Assembly: GCA_910586305.1 (NCBI GenBank)
Contig: CAJUGS010000014.1
Location: 1 to 64,000 of the forward strand
Length of the DNA: 64,000 nt
Source of the DNA: an uncultured Duncaniella sp.
GTDB lineage: Bacteria; Bacteroidota; Bacteroidia; Bacteroidales; Muribaculaceae
Direction: 5' to 3'
The notes under the pieces are model-generated. The model did not search any database. It was given only the letters and a program-made list of their open reading frames with translations, and was not told the DNA's origin. Positions 18,182-26,479 of the stretch are shown here, piece by piece. Numbering within the stretch: position 1 is the first letter of the stretch; each line of letters opens with the position of its first letter. The position numbers and the translations under genes are program-made.

Positions 18182-20278
18182 ATGAAAAAAATCCAACTTC
18201 TCATAGCATCGGCATTACTGTCCGTCACCACCTCATTCGGCCAACAGAAATCATGGACTGCCGACAACGGCAACGGCACTTTCACAAACCCGCTGTTCTA
18301 CGATGAATTTTCCGACCCTGACATCATCCGTGTCAATGACACATTCTATCTTGTCGGGACCACCATGCACTGCAATCCAGGACTCGTGGTCCTCGAATCA
18401 AAAGATCTTGTCAACTGGGACTTCTGCAGTTACGCCTTCGACCGAATAGACATCGACGATCCTCGCTTCCGGCTCGAAGACGGCAAAGAAGCATACGGAC
18501 AGGGCATATGGGCCCCGTGCATACGTTATCATGACGGAACTTTCTACATCTTTTCCAACATAAACGGAATAGGCATGCAGGTCTACACAGCCTCTGACCC
18601 GAAAGGGCCCTGGAAACATTACAGCCTCGGAGGCTGGATACATGACCTGTCTGTACTCTTTGACAACGGCCGCATATACGCCATCCACGGCTACGACGAA
18701 GTGCACTGCATCGAGATCAAGCCTGATTTCAGCGGCTATGTAGATGGCAGCGACCGTTGCATCATACCCGCCGGAAACGCTATGGGTGAAGGCCACCACG
18801 CCTACAAGATCGACGGGAAATACTATATCATCAGCGCCGACTACTCCCCTATGGGACGCATGATGTGTGCGCGCGCCGACCGCCTCGAAGGACCCTACGA
18901 AACCCGCGTCATCAGCTGCCGTGAAACCCTGGGCACTGAACATTCCACATGGGCCACAGACATCCCTATGGACGGCGCCATGCCGGAACCGGGCAAATGG
19001 CGCCTGAAAACCGGCAAACCGAATGCCGACAACATGGGCTGCGCCACACTCCACCAGGGCGGAATAGTACAGCTCGAAAATGGCGACTGGTGGGGCTTTT
19101 CGATGCTTGACTTCCTTGCCGTGGGCCGCACCACCTGCCTGTCGCCTGTGACATGGGTGGACGGATGGCCCTATTTCGGCCTCCCCGGCAACCTTGGCCG
19201 CACGCCGCGCACTTGGCTGAAACCGCAGGTCAGCGCAACAGTGAAACCACACGCACCCTACACCCGCAGCGACAATTTCGACAGCGGCCGGCTCCAGCCC
19301 GTCTGGCAGTGGAACCATCTGCCAGATGACAGCCAGTGGTCTCTGCGCAAAGGCCGTCTACGGCTGAACTCACTTCCGGCCAAAGATCTCTATTGGGCAA
19401 AAAACACCCTCACCCAGCGTGGCATAGGTCCGGTATCCGTAGCCACAGTGACCCTCGACGCATCCAAAATGAAGAAAGGCGATGTGGCAGGTCTCGGACT
19501 GCTCAACATTCCGTATGAATGGATAGGCATCGAGGTAAAAGACAACGGGCCGGTCATAAGCTTCTATGACCTTGGAACCGACACAACCATCGAGCAGCCT
19601 CTTAAAAAACCGGAACTGCACCTGCGAATAACAGGCGACTTCGAGCACGAATGGGCGCAGTTCAGCTACAGTACCGACGGCCAAAGTTTCAATGACATAG
19701 GCGGCAGAATGGTGATCCCCTATCAGACAAAAACCTTCCAGGGTGCACGCTATGCCCTCTTCGCGTTCAACCGTCTTCTCTCCAAAGGCGGCTATGCCGA
19801 ATTCGACAATTTCACCGTTGACGAACCGCTTGCCGACCGCAGCGGCAACATTCCGCTCGGCAAGACCGTCACCATAAGTAATCTGGCCAACGGCCACAGA
19901 CTGGTGGCCCACCGGCGCAAAATGGTGCTCTCGGCATGGCAGGGAGACAAAGACTTTGATTCTGTCAACACCCGGTTCAGAGTCCATGACCGAGGCAACG
20001 GCAAGGTTGTGCTCGAAGCCGTCAACGGCAATGGCTTCATGACCGTGGCCGGACTCGGCTTGTCCGGTGACCTCCGCCTGTCAGCCACTGAGACCGATGA
20101 CTGCCTTTTTATGTGGCAGGACATGCTCCACGGCCAGTGTATGCTTCTGTCTCTGAAAACAAACCGCTATGTTGGAACCGATCCGGCATCCGGCGAGACC
20201 TATGGAGCCGACTGGCCCGGCACCTCCGCAAGCCGGCTCGGCGGCACTGTATTCCAGTGGGAAGACTCAGAATTATAA
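18182..20278 (+). CDS. Glycoside hydrolase family 43 with beta-sandwich and C-terminal trefoil-like module
   Basis: A 698-residue secreted enzyme (signal about 1-20) resembling the GH43_12 group of arabinofuranosidases/xylosidases also found in xyloglucan PULs. Catalytic candidates are Asp45 (FSDPDIIRV), Asp155 (IHDLSVLFDNG) and Glu203 (GEGHHAYKIDG). After the propeller (about 30-345) a beta-sandwich domain spans about 355-555 (DNFDSGRLQPVWQWNHLPDD to YAEFDNFTVDE). The last 140 residues (LGKTVTISNLANGHRLVAHR to VFQWEDSEL) show the repeating pattern of a beta-trefoil or fascin-like module, which I do not associate with GH43_12 and which may be an extra glycan-binding unit. The gene is co-transcribed with its neighbours on both sides. 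Confidence 0.87.
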   Translation: MKKIQLLIASALLSVTTSFGQQKSWTADNGNGTFTNPLFYDEFSDPDIIRVNDTFYLVGTTMHCNPGLVVLESKDLVNWDFCSYAFDRIDIDDPRFRLEDGKEAYGQGIWAPCIRYHDGTFYIFSNINGIGMQVYTASDPKGPWKHYSLGGWIHDLSVLFDNGRIYAIHGYDEVHCIEIKPDFSGYVDGSDRCIIPAGNAMGEGHHAYKIDGKYYIISADYSPMGRMMCARADRLEGPYETRVISCRETLGTEHSTWATDIPMDGAMPEPGKWRLKTGKPNADNMGCATLHQGGIVQLENGDWWGFSMLDFLAVGRTTCLSPVTWVDGWPYFGLPGNLGRTPRTWLKPQVSATVKPHAPYTRSDNFDSGRLQPVWQWNHLPDDSQWSLRKGRLRLNSLPAKDLYWAKNTLTQRGIGPVSVATVTLDASKMKKGDVAGLGLLNIPYEWIGIEVKDNGPVISFYDLGTDTTIEQPLKKPELHLRITGDFEHEWAQFSYSTDGQSFNDIGGRMVIPYQTKTFQGARYALFAFNRLLSKGGYAEFDNFTVDEPLADRSGNIPLGKTVTISNLANGHRLVAHRRKMVLSAWQGDKDFDSVNTRFRVHDRGNGKVVLEAVNGNGFMTVAGLGLSGDLRLSATETDDCLFMWQDMLHGQCMLLSLKTNRYVGTDPASGETYGADWPGTSASRLGGTVFQWEDSEL

Positions 20279-20295
20279 TCCAACCCGAAACAATT

Positions 20296-20327
20296 ATGAA
20301 CAGAATAATCATATGAACAGAATAATC
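20296..20327 (+). repeat. Tandem duplication of a start-codon segment
   Basis: The 15-mer ATGAACAGAATAATC occurs at 20296-20310 and again at 20313-20327, separated by AT. The first copy opens a 6-codon reading frame (MNRIII) whose TGA overlaps the ATG of the second copy (ATGA at 20313-20316). The second copy is the genuine start of the next gene. The mini-frame could feed ribosomes to it by termination-reinitiation or may simply be a slippage product. Confidence 0.7.
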
Positions 20328-21842
20328 AGCACAGCCATCTCCATTATCAGCATTCTGTCATGGGCTACGGCAGCCAGAGTTTCCGCAGCCCCGGCAGTAG
20401 AGCAGTGGAAAATATTCGAACTCTCATTCCGGCAGAAAGCCGGACAGCATCCGTTTGACAACATCGACTCCGGATGCACCTTCATCAACGGCTGCGACAC
20501 CGTAAAAGTCAGCGCATTCTATGACGGCAACGACACATATAAAATCCGCTTCATGCCCCACAAGCCCGGCCGGTGGACCTACCGCACTTCCGGAAACAGT
20601 CCGAAATCGAATCTGCGGGGCAGTTTCGATTGCCTCCCGGCATCACCCGGAAACCACGGTCCTGTCAGAGTCAACTCGCTCGGATTCGCCTACTCCGACG
20701 GAACCGCCTACATCCCCGTGGGTACTACCTGCTACGCATGGACACATCAGCCCGACAGCCTCATACAGCTGACACTCGAAACCCTCCGCAACAGCTGTTT
20801 CAACAAAATCCGAATGTGCATATTCCCCAAAAGCTACGACTGGAACCGCAACGAACCGATTCTATACCCTTTCGAAGGTGAGACCGGCAGCTGGGATTTC
20901 AACCGTCTCAACCCCGCCTATTTCAGAAATATCGAACAGTGCATCGCCTCGCTTGACAGCCTCGGCATCGAAGCCGATCTGATTGTCTATCATCCCTATG
21001 ACCGCTGGGGCTTCAGCAAACTCGACAGGGAAACCAGAGACCGCTACATGCAATATGTCATCTCCCGCTTCAGCGCATTCAAAAACGTCTGGTGGAGCAT
21101 GGCCAACGAATATGACTTCATGGATGCCTATACTGAACAGGATTGGAAATACCATCTTGAATTTTTTGCTGACAATGACCCGTATGACCATTTGAGAAGT
21201 ATCCACAACGGGGTGAAACTTTATGACCACAGCGACCCGAATGTGACCCATGTAAGTATTCAGGCACCCGATACCGACAATGCCGGCAACCTGTGTCGCA
21301 CATATTGCAAACCGGTCATATATGATGAGTGTCGTTATGAGGGCAACATTCCTTGGGTGTGGGGCACACTGTCAGGTGAAGAAATGGTTCAGAAGTTCTG
21401 GAGCGGTTTTCTTTCGGGCGGATTTGTCGGACACGGCGAGGTGTTGCTGACCGACAGTTCGGTGGCTCCTGAAAAGTCTGATGAGGTCCTCTGGTGGTCA
21501 AAGGGGGGAACACTCCGCGGCAAGAGCCACGAACCCATCAGGTTTCTAAAGAAAATTCTTGAAAAGTCTCCTGAAGGGGCAAAGCCTGTAAAAGGTATTA
21601 CCGGATGGCAGAATTATCCCACCCTCGGGTGTGATGACAAATGGTTTCTGGTATACACAGGTCGAGACATCCATCGCCAGATGGTGCTTGAACTTCCCGA
21701 CGATTCGGATTATGAAATCTCTTTGATTGATACCTGGAACATGAATGTCATTCCGGTCGAAGGTCGATTCCGCGGCCGGTCTATAGTTCCGATAAAGGAA
21801 CTGCCCTATATGGCCATCATCATAACCGCTGTCACCAACTGA
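20313..21842 (+). CDS. DUF5060/DUF5605 putative glycosidase (apiosidase-like fold)
   Basis: A 509-residue secreted protein, the last gene of the PUL. The start at 20313 gives a signal peptide (about 1-26); longer upstream readings overlap the previous gene and lack one. The N-terminus (about 28-115, VEQWKIFELSFRQKAGQHPF, KPGRWTYRTSG) is a DUF5060-type beta-sandwich. It is followed by a TIM-barrel-like region (PVGTTCYAWTHQ, FNKIRMCIFPK, ADLIVYHPYDRWGF) and a C-terminal DUF5605-like beta domain. Candidate catalytic acids are Glu266 (WSMANEYDF) and Glu339 (VIYDECRYEGN), at the ends of predicted strands as in clan GH-A-like enzymes. The substrate is unknown; the PUL context suggests an exo-acting or side-chain enzyme. 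From about 21120 codon choice shifts from C-ending to T/G-ending. Confidence 0.75.
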   Translation: MNRIISTAISIISILSWATAARVSAAPAVEQWKIFELSFRQKAGQHPFDNIDSGCTFINGCDTVKVSAFYDGNDTYKIRFMPHKPGRWTYRTSGNSPKSNLRGSFDCLPASPGNHGPVRVNSLGFAYSDGTAYIPVGTTCYAWTHQPDSLIQLTLETLRNSCFNKIRMCIFPKSYDWNRNEPILYPFEGETGSWDFNRLNPAYFRNIEQCIASLDSLGIEADLIVYHPYDRWGFSKLDRETRDRYMQYVISRFSAFKNVWWSMANEYDFMDAYTEQDWKYHLEFFADNDPYDHLRSIHNGVKLYDHSDPNVTHVSIQAPDTDNAGNLCRTYCKPVIYDECRYEGNIPWVWGTLSGEEMVQKFWSGFLSGGFVGHGEVLLTDSSVAPEKSDEVLWWSKGGTLRGKSHEPIRFLKKILEKSPEGAKPVKGITGWQNYPTLGCDDKWFLVYTGRDIHRQMVLELPDDSDYEISLIDTWNMNVIPVEGRFRGRSIVPIKELPYMAIIITAVTN

Positions 21843-21867
21843 TTGTCACAGAAATTTTCAAAACTTA

Positions 21868-22026
21868 TTTAACGTGAGTTCGATATAAGCAATATACCAT
21901 TCAACAATAAAACAATCAGCCATTTAGATTTGCACTAAATGGCTGATTTTCTTGGTGTTCTCGCGAAAAATCCGTAAATTTATAGTGCCTAATTAACGTG
22001 ATTTCTTATATCGAACTCACGTTAAA
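21868..22026. mobile_element. MITE-like element, 159 bp with 22-bp perfect terminal inverted repeats
   Basis: Positions 21868-21889 (starting TTTAACGTGAGTTCG) and 22005-22026 (ending CGAACTCACGTTAAA) are exact reverse complements over 22 bp. The 115-bp interior encodes nothing but holds a strong hairpin (21914-21948) and an additional internal copy of TTAACGTGA at 21993-22001. A 3-bp TTA directly flanks both ends and could be a target duplication. Size, non-coding interior and perfect termini fit a miniature element mobilised by a transposase elsewhere. No matching transposase is in this window. The element separates the PUL from the next gene pair. Confidence 0.6.
21914..21948. terminator. 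14-bp stem-loop, bidirectional terminator at the end of the PUL
   Basis: AATCAGCCATTTAG (21914-21927) pairs perfectly with 21935-21948 around a 7-nt loop, followed by TTTT on the plus strand and preceded by AAAAC for the minus strand. It lies between the convergent PUL and the secreted-protein pair at 22067-23274, inside the MITE-like element, so the element may be supplying the terminator for both. Confidence 0.7.
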
Positions 22027-22066
22027 TTATGGATAATCCTGGTCATGGTATTTTTTGTCAAATGAT

Positions 22067-22771
22067 TTATTTGTTTTGCAGTTCCTCAATTATTTTCCAC
22101 ATATGTCCAACAAGCTCTCGGAGTTCGTCAATCCGCATCTGCTGCTCTTCGTTTTGTATCATTAAATCTGCTATTCTCTTCTCAATTTCTGAAGAATTTA
22201 ACTCTTGGTATTCAATTCTTTCTTTGTTTTCTCTTGTCAGATGGTAGATTTGTTCTGAGATGTCTCGGAGTTCTTTGGCGTTTTCTTCGAGATCTATTAC
22301 AGAAGCTTGGATTCTGGCGATATCATTCGTGTTTTTTTCAGCGTGACATCTGTTGTCATACACCATTTCGCGAAGTTCTTCGCAGTCGCCGGATCTGGCT
22401 GCATACATGGCTGTCGGGACTGACTGTATCCCCGAGGTGTAGACCGTGGTGTAGTCAGAGCCTCCTTTGAGATCTATGCCGACCTGCAGGAGAAGGCCCT
22501 CGCATGTCCAGTTGACATCTGAAAGACCGTTTTCGACAGTGCTTCCTATCTGCCACTTTACAAGTCCCTGCGAAGACGACTTGACGACAGTCTCTTCCGC
22601 GAATAAGATGTCGTCGCCGGCGACGATGGCAAATCTGAGACCAATTGATGTGTCAGCAGCCGGGTTTCCATCAGCATTGTTTATAACAGCTTGATAATTC
22701 ATGGTGTTAAGTCCGGCCAACATGGAGAGAGTGGAGAGAGCGGCTATAATGAGAGTAAGAAATTTTTTCAT
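22067..22771 (-). CDS. Secreted protein with beta-sandwich N-terminus and coiled-coil C-terminus
   Basis: A 234-residue protein with a signal peptide (about 1-19, ending SMLAG). The N-terminal half (MNYQAVINNADGNPAADTSI, LRFAIVAGDD, GLVKWQIG, VPTAMYAARSGD) matches the pattern of a domain common in secreted Bacteroidota proteins that begins with a YQAVIRNADG-like motif. The C-terminal 100 residues are charged heptads (ELRDISEQIYHLTRENKERI, RIDELRELV), a long coiled coil that probably trimerises, as in fibre-like or tail-spike-like proteins. Its ATG overlaps the stop of the upstream gene (ATGA, 22768-22771), so translation is coupled. The function is unknown. Confidence 0.65.
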   Translation of the reverse strand: MKKFLTLIIAALSTLSMLAGLNTMNYQAVINNADGNPAADTSIGLRFAIVAGDDILFAEETVVKSSSQGLVKWQIGSTVENGLSDVNWTCEGLLLQVGIDLKGGSDYTTVYTSGIQSVPTAMYAARSGDCEELREMVYDNRCHAEKNTNDIARIQASVIDLEENAKELRDISEQIYHLTRENKERIEYQELNSSEIEKRIADLMIQNEEQQMRIDELRELVGHMWKIIEELQNK

Positions 22772-23274
22772 TTTACGACGAATTTAAAGGATTTGTGAGT
22801 ATTGTTTTTGGTTACAGCCATGGCAATATACAGGCCGGGGGAGAGTGTTGGTAGTTTTACGACGGTGCTATATGCTCTGCTGACAATGATTTGTCCGGAG
22901 ATCTCGGTTACTACTACTTTGCACTGTGAGCTTCCATCTGGAAGTGTCACAAGCAGTGTGTGCGTTTCTTCACAATAGGCAATCTCCGGGCGGTCATTCT
23001 CGGTATACTGGGTCAGGTCGAGACTTGAAGAGCTCTGTGACACTCCAGTGAGCGTGGCAAAGAGGCCTTGCAATACAGGAATGTCGCCTTCCGTTACTTC
23101 CGGAAGGGATATAGGCGACCCTATTTCCTGACTTATTGATAGTCCGGCAAGCGTTGTGACTGAGATTTCGGATGTGTAGTCCTGTAGGGTAATTTCCGGA
23201 GTTTGCGAAGATGAATATACCGGAATAATCACTCCTACTGAAAGGGCTACAATACCTTTTCTGATAAGAGTCAT
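22768..23274 (-). CDS. Small secreted protein with type IX secretion-like C-terminal domain
   Basis: A 168-residue protein with a signal peptide (about 1-23). The last 80 residues (IAYCEETHTLLVTLPDG, CKVVVTEISGQIIVSRAYST, LPTLSPGLYIAMAV, HKSFKFVVK) follow the Por_Secre_tail pattern: a G-(Q/R)-x-V strand, a PGLY(I/V) turn and a terminal basic-hydrophobic KFVVK. That domain directs cargo through the type IX secretion system, but some look-alikes are simply retained. The preceding 85 residues are not recognisable. It is the first gene of a coupled pair with the coiled-coil protein. Confidence 0.6.
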   Translation of the reverse strand: MTLIRKGIVALSVGVIIPVYSSSQTPEITLQDYTSEISVTTLAGLSISQEIGSPISLPEVTEGDIPVLQGLFATLTGVSQSSSSLDLTQYTENDRPEIAYCEETHTLLVTLPDGSSQCKVVVTEISGQIIVSRAYSTVVKLPTLSPGLYIAMAVTKNNTHKSFKFVVK

Positions 23275-23667
23275 AGCTAAATTGTTTAGAGTGTGATATT
23301 GCTTTCAGACGTTTTGGGCCTGAATGTTACATATTTGGATAGTTGCAAGTGAAATACATTGGTCGGGTTGTTGATTATAGCCGTCAGAGACAAGAATGGC
23401 ATAGGTATTAGGTCAACATATCATAAAGAAAAAATACATTTGTTTGACTAATAATCCATTTAATATGCAAAATTAATGGATAAATGTTTTATTTAACCCC
23501 TTTAGATTGTTAAGATTTGCTAAAGAAAAGTGTGTTTCTTTTTATGATACTTTGTGAGATGGTGCATTATCCGATTGTAGTTTGTGTTTTTGAGATGTGA
23601 CAAATATTAGTTAATTTTACATTCTGAAACGATATGAATATGAAAACTCACATACAATTTGAATAAT
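23275..23667. other. AT-rich divergent intergenic region
   Basis: About 390 bp between the minus-strand secreted pair and the plus-strand antiporter. A minus-strand TAATTTTG box (complement of CAAAATTA at 23468-23475) is a possible -7 element for the secreted pair, lying in a weak hairpin (ATCCATT/AATGGAT around 23450-23483). A 10-codon reading frame at 23634-23666 ends one base before the antiporter ATG. No conserved gene or RNA was recognised. Confidence 0.4.
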
Positions 23668-24993
23668 ATGAAAGGTGGACCTGTTGAATTAGCGCGGATT
23701 TCGACCTTGCGCGGACTTCTCGGGCTTTCTCCCGTAGTGGTCTTTATGTTGGCCTATCTTGCTGTGTCGATTGTCATCGGTGATTTCTACAAGATGCCTC
23801 TCTCGGTGGCGATTCTTGTGGCTTCGATATGGGGTATGGTGGTCTATACCGGTGGAGGCAGTCTTGCGTCTCGCATAGAGACGTTCTCACGTGCGGCGGC
23901 ACATCCGAGCATAATGTATATGGTGTGGATCTTTATCATGGCCGGTGCGTTTGCCTCTGTTGCGAGGGAGATTGGTGCTGTTGATGCCACGGTAGAGCTT
24001 ACACTCAGATGCTTTCCTGCAAGATTCATCGTGCCTGGCCTTTTCGTGGCAGCCTGTCTCATATCGCTTTCCATCGGCACTTCGGTCGGCACTGTGGTGG
24101 CCCTCACTCCTCTTGCGGCAGATATAGCCGGTATGTCGGGCGACAGTCTGGCGTTCTATGTTGCCGTGGTGCTTGGAGGAGCGTTTTTTGGCGATAATCT
24201 TTCGTTTATTTCCGACACCACCATTGCCGCTACCCGTTCGCAGGGATGCAAGACGGCCGATAAGTTCAGGGCTAATCTTTGGATTGCGCTTCCGGCGGCC
24301 ATAGTCACTCTCGTTGTATATGTGCTGATGAGTTCCGGAGCGTCTCAGCCTGTGGTCGAGGGCCATCATTCTCCATGGCTGGTGGTGCCATATGTAGTCG
24401 TCCTTGTTGCAGCTGCCTGTGGTGTGAATGTTATGATAGTGCTATTGCTCGGACTTGTCTCTGCTTTACTGCTTGGCATTTTGGACGGATTCAGTATAAT
24501 ATCGCTTTTCGGAGCCATGGGGGCCGGTATAGGTTCCATGGGCGACCTCATAATAGTCACCCTTCTGGCTTCGGGAATGCTCGGCATCATCAAGGCCGCC
24601 GGTGGCATTCAGTATCTGCTTCAGTGCCTGTCGGCGCGCGTGAGCGGTCTGCGGGGTGCGCAGGGATGCATAGCCGTGCTGGTGGCACTCGTCAACCTGT
24701 GTACCGCTAACAACACTGTTGCCATTATTACGGTAGGAGGTATAGCTCGCGAAATCTGTGGCCGTTATGGGGTGGATCCGCGCAAGAGCGCGTCGCTGCT
24801 CGACTCCTGCTCGTGTATTGTGCAGTGTCTTATTCCCTACGGGGCACAGACTCTCCTTGCCACTTCGCTTGCCGGTATCCCTCCGGTGGCTCCATTTGTG
24901 TATCTGTACTATCCTTGGGCGCTTGCCGCAATGGTGGTTCTTTCCATTCTGTTCCTGTTTCCCGGCTCCTATTCCCGCAAGACAGCCGATTGA
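23668..24993 (+). CDS. NhaC-family sodium/proton (or organic acid/sodium) antiporter
   Basis: A 441-residue inner-membrane transporter with about ten to twelve hydrophobic segments. The family core is visible: MYMVWIFIMAGAFASVAREI, SLSIGTSVGTVVALTPLAAD, LGGAFFGDNLSFISDTTIAA and, near the end, LCTANNTVAIITVGGIA. The conserved DNLS-FISDTT motif is diagnostic of NhaC-type proteins. The ATG at 23668 was preferred to the in-frame TTG at 23659. It faces rodA convergently with only 11 bp between stops and no evident terminator. The transported ion pair cannot be decided from sequence. Confidence 0.85.
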   Translation: MKGGPVELARISTLRGLLGLSPVVVFMLAYLAVSIVIGDFYKMPLSVAILVASIWGMVVYTGGGSLASRIETFSRAAAHPSIMYMVWIFIMAGAFASVAREIGAVDATVELTLRCFPARFIVPGLFVAACLISLSIGTSVGTVVALTPLAADIAGMSGDSLAFYVAVVLGGAFFGDNLSFISDTTIAATRSQGCKTADKFRANLWIALPAAIVTLVVYVLMSSGASQPVVEGHHSPWLVVPYVVVLVAAACGVNVMIVLLLGLVSALLLGILDGFSIISLFGAMGAGIGSMGDLIIVTLLASGMLGIIKAAGGIQYLLQCLSARVSGLRGAQGCIAVLVALVNLCTANNTVAIITVGGIAREICGRYGVDPRKSASLLDSCSCIVQCLIPYGAQTLLATSLAGIPPVAPFVYLYYPWALAAMVVLSILFLFPGSYSRKTAD

Positions 24994-25004
24994 GCGGAGA
25001 CTTG

Positions 25005-26471
25005 TCAGAACGACCGCTCGCGTCGTGAGGCATCGATACGCAGAAGTATGAACAGCAGGAATGTGAAGCCCCACAGCGACGAGCCTCCGTAACTGAAGAA
25101 CGGGAGCGGAATGCCTATGACCGGACACAGTCCTATCACCATTCCTATATTGATGGCTATGTGGAATATCAGATAGCTTGCCACGCAGTAGGCATAGACT
25201 CGCCCGAACACTGTCGGCTGTCGCTCGGCAAGAGATATGATGCGTAGGATGAGGATGAGAAAGACAACAAGAACTGCTGCCGAGCCGACAAATCCCTCCT
25301 CTTCGCCTATGGTACAGTAGATGAAATCGGTGTGCTGTTCAGGCACGTACTTCAGTTTGGTCTGTGTCCCGTTGAGAAAACCCTTGCCATATATACCGCC
25401 CGATCCGATGGCGATTTTTGACTGGTTGACATTGTAGCCTGCTCCACGCAGGTCCTCTTCGATACCAAGCGCCACTTTGATACGCATCTGCTGGTGGGGC
25501 TGGAGGATGGACGTGAAAGCGTAGTCGACAGAGAACATGAATATTATAGAGGCCACGGCAGTGCCCACTGTGATGATGAGGTTTCGTGCCTTGGTCTTGA
25601 ACATGAGCAGCACGCAGTAGGCCAGCGCAACGGCGATTACCCCCATGAAATAGAAAAGGCCCGGCACACTCACGCCCAGCATTTCGAGTACTCCTACAAT
25701 GACACCGGTCCCGACGAACCAGAGGAAAACGTTTCTGGCCCCTTCGAGGTGTTTGCAGTATATGGCCAGCATGGCCACTATAAGCACCATGATCATGATG
25801 AAAACCGCAGCCTGGCCTGATGGTATGCCCACAATCATGCTCCCTGTGAATTTCACCTCGACTACAAAGAATACCACGGCGCAGAATGCTGCCAGAAGCA
25901 CCAGGCCGCTCATACCCTCGCGATAGAGCACGAAGAAAAGCGACAGATATACCAGGGCCGAACCTGTCTCCTTCTGTCCTAAGATGAGAATGATCGGCAG
26001 GAAGATAATCAGCAGGGCTCGGATGTAGTTGGCTCTTGATGCATTGAGCACGAAGTTGTAGCTCGAGAAGAGTTTGGCCAGGCATAGTGCCGTGGCGAAT
26101 TTTCCGAACTCGGCCGGCTGGAGGCTCATGGGGCCTATCACAAGCCACGACCGAGAGCCTTTGATGTCAGGCGCTATGAATATCGTCACCAAGAGTAGTA
26201 AAAGCAACCCGCCATATATGACGTAGGCATAGTTTTCATAGACCCTCACGTCAATGAGCAGAAGCACGAGTCCGAGTCCGAGCGACAGGCCTATCCAACG
26301 GAATTGCTTGCCGGAAAACTCTGTGAAACTCAGCATATTCGCATGGTCGAAGTCATAGCTTGCAGCATAGATGCTGACCATTCCGGCCATAACGAGGAGA
26401 ATGTATAGCACCACGGTGAACCAGTCGACGTAGCGCAGGGTTGATGATGATTTTTCGTCCTGTTGTCTCAT
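25005..26471 (-). CDS. rodA: Rod-shape-determining glycosyltransferase RodA
   Basis: A 488-residue SEDS-family membrane protein that polymerises lipid II into peptidoglycan during lateral wall growth, in partnership with PBP2. SEDS motifs are present: SLQPAEFGKFATALCLAKLF, YKF-like IAIGSGGIYGKGFLNGTQTK, VPEQHTDFIYCTIGEEEGF and the C-terminal PLPFFSYGGSS. It is longer than the Escherichia coli protein because of an expanded loop and extra hydrophobic segments in the middle (VAMLAIYCKHLEG to VLLMFKTKARN). It starts 8 bp after the PBP2 stop and is the last gene of the mre operon. Confidence 0.95.
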   Translation of the reverse strand: MRQQDEKSSSTLRYVDWFTVVLYILLVMAGMVSIYAASYDFDHANMLSFTEFSGKQFRWIGLSLGLGLVLLLIDVRVYENYAYVIYGGLLLLLLVTIFIAPDIKGSRSWLVIGPMSLQPAEFGKFATALCLAKLFSSYNFVLNASRANYIRALLIIFLPIILILGQKETGSALVYLSLFFVLYREGMSGLVLLAAFCAVVFFVVEVKFTGSMIVGIPSGQAAVFIMIMVLIVAMLAIYCKHLEGARNVFLWFVGTGVIVGVLEMLGVSVPGLFYFMGVIAVALAYCVLLMFKTKARNLIITVGTAVASIIFMFSVDYAFTSILQPHQQMRIKVALGIEEDLRGAGYNVNQSKIAIGSGGIYGKGFLNGTQTKLKYVPEQHTDFIYCTIGEEEGFVGSAAVLVVFLILILRIISLAERQPTVFGRVYAYCVASYLIFHIAINIGMVIGLCPVIGIPLPFFSYGGSSLWGFTFLLFILLRIDASRRERSF

Positions 26472-26479
26472 GCGGCGTG

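Noticed and set aside
18398..19318. 306-codon open frame on the minus strand opposite the third GH43 gene
   Set aside because: Same effect of C-biased codon use; no motif, no start context, and fully inside a well-supported gene.
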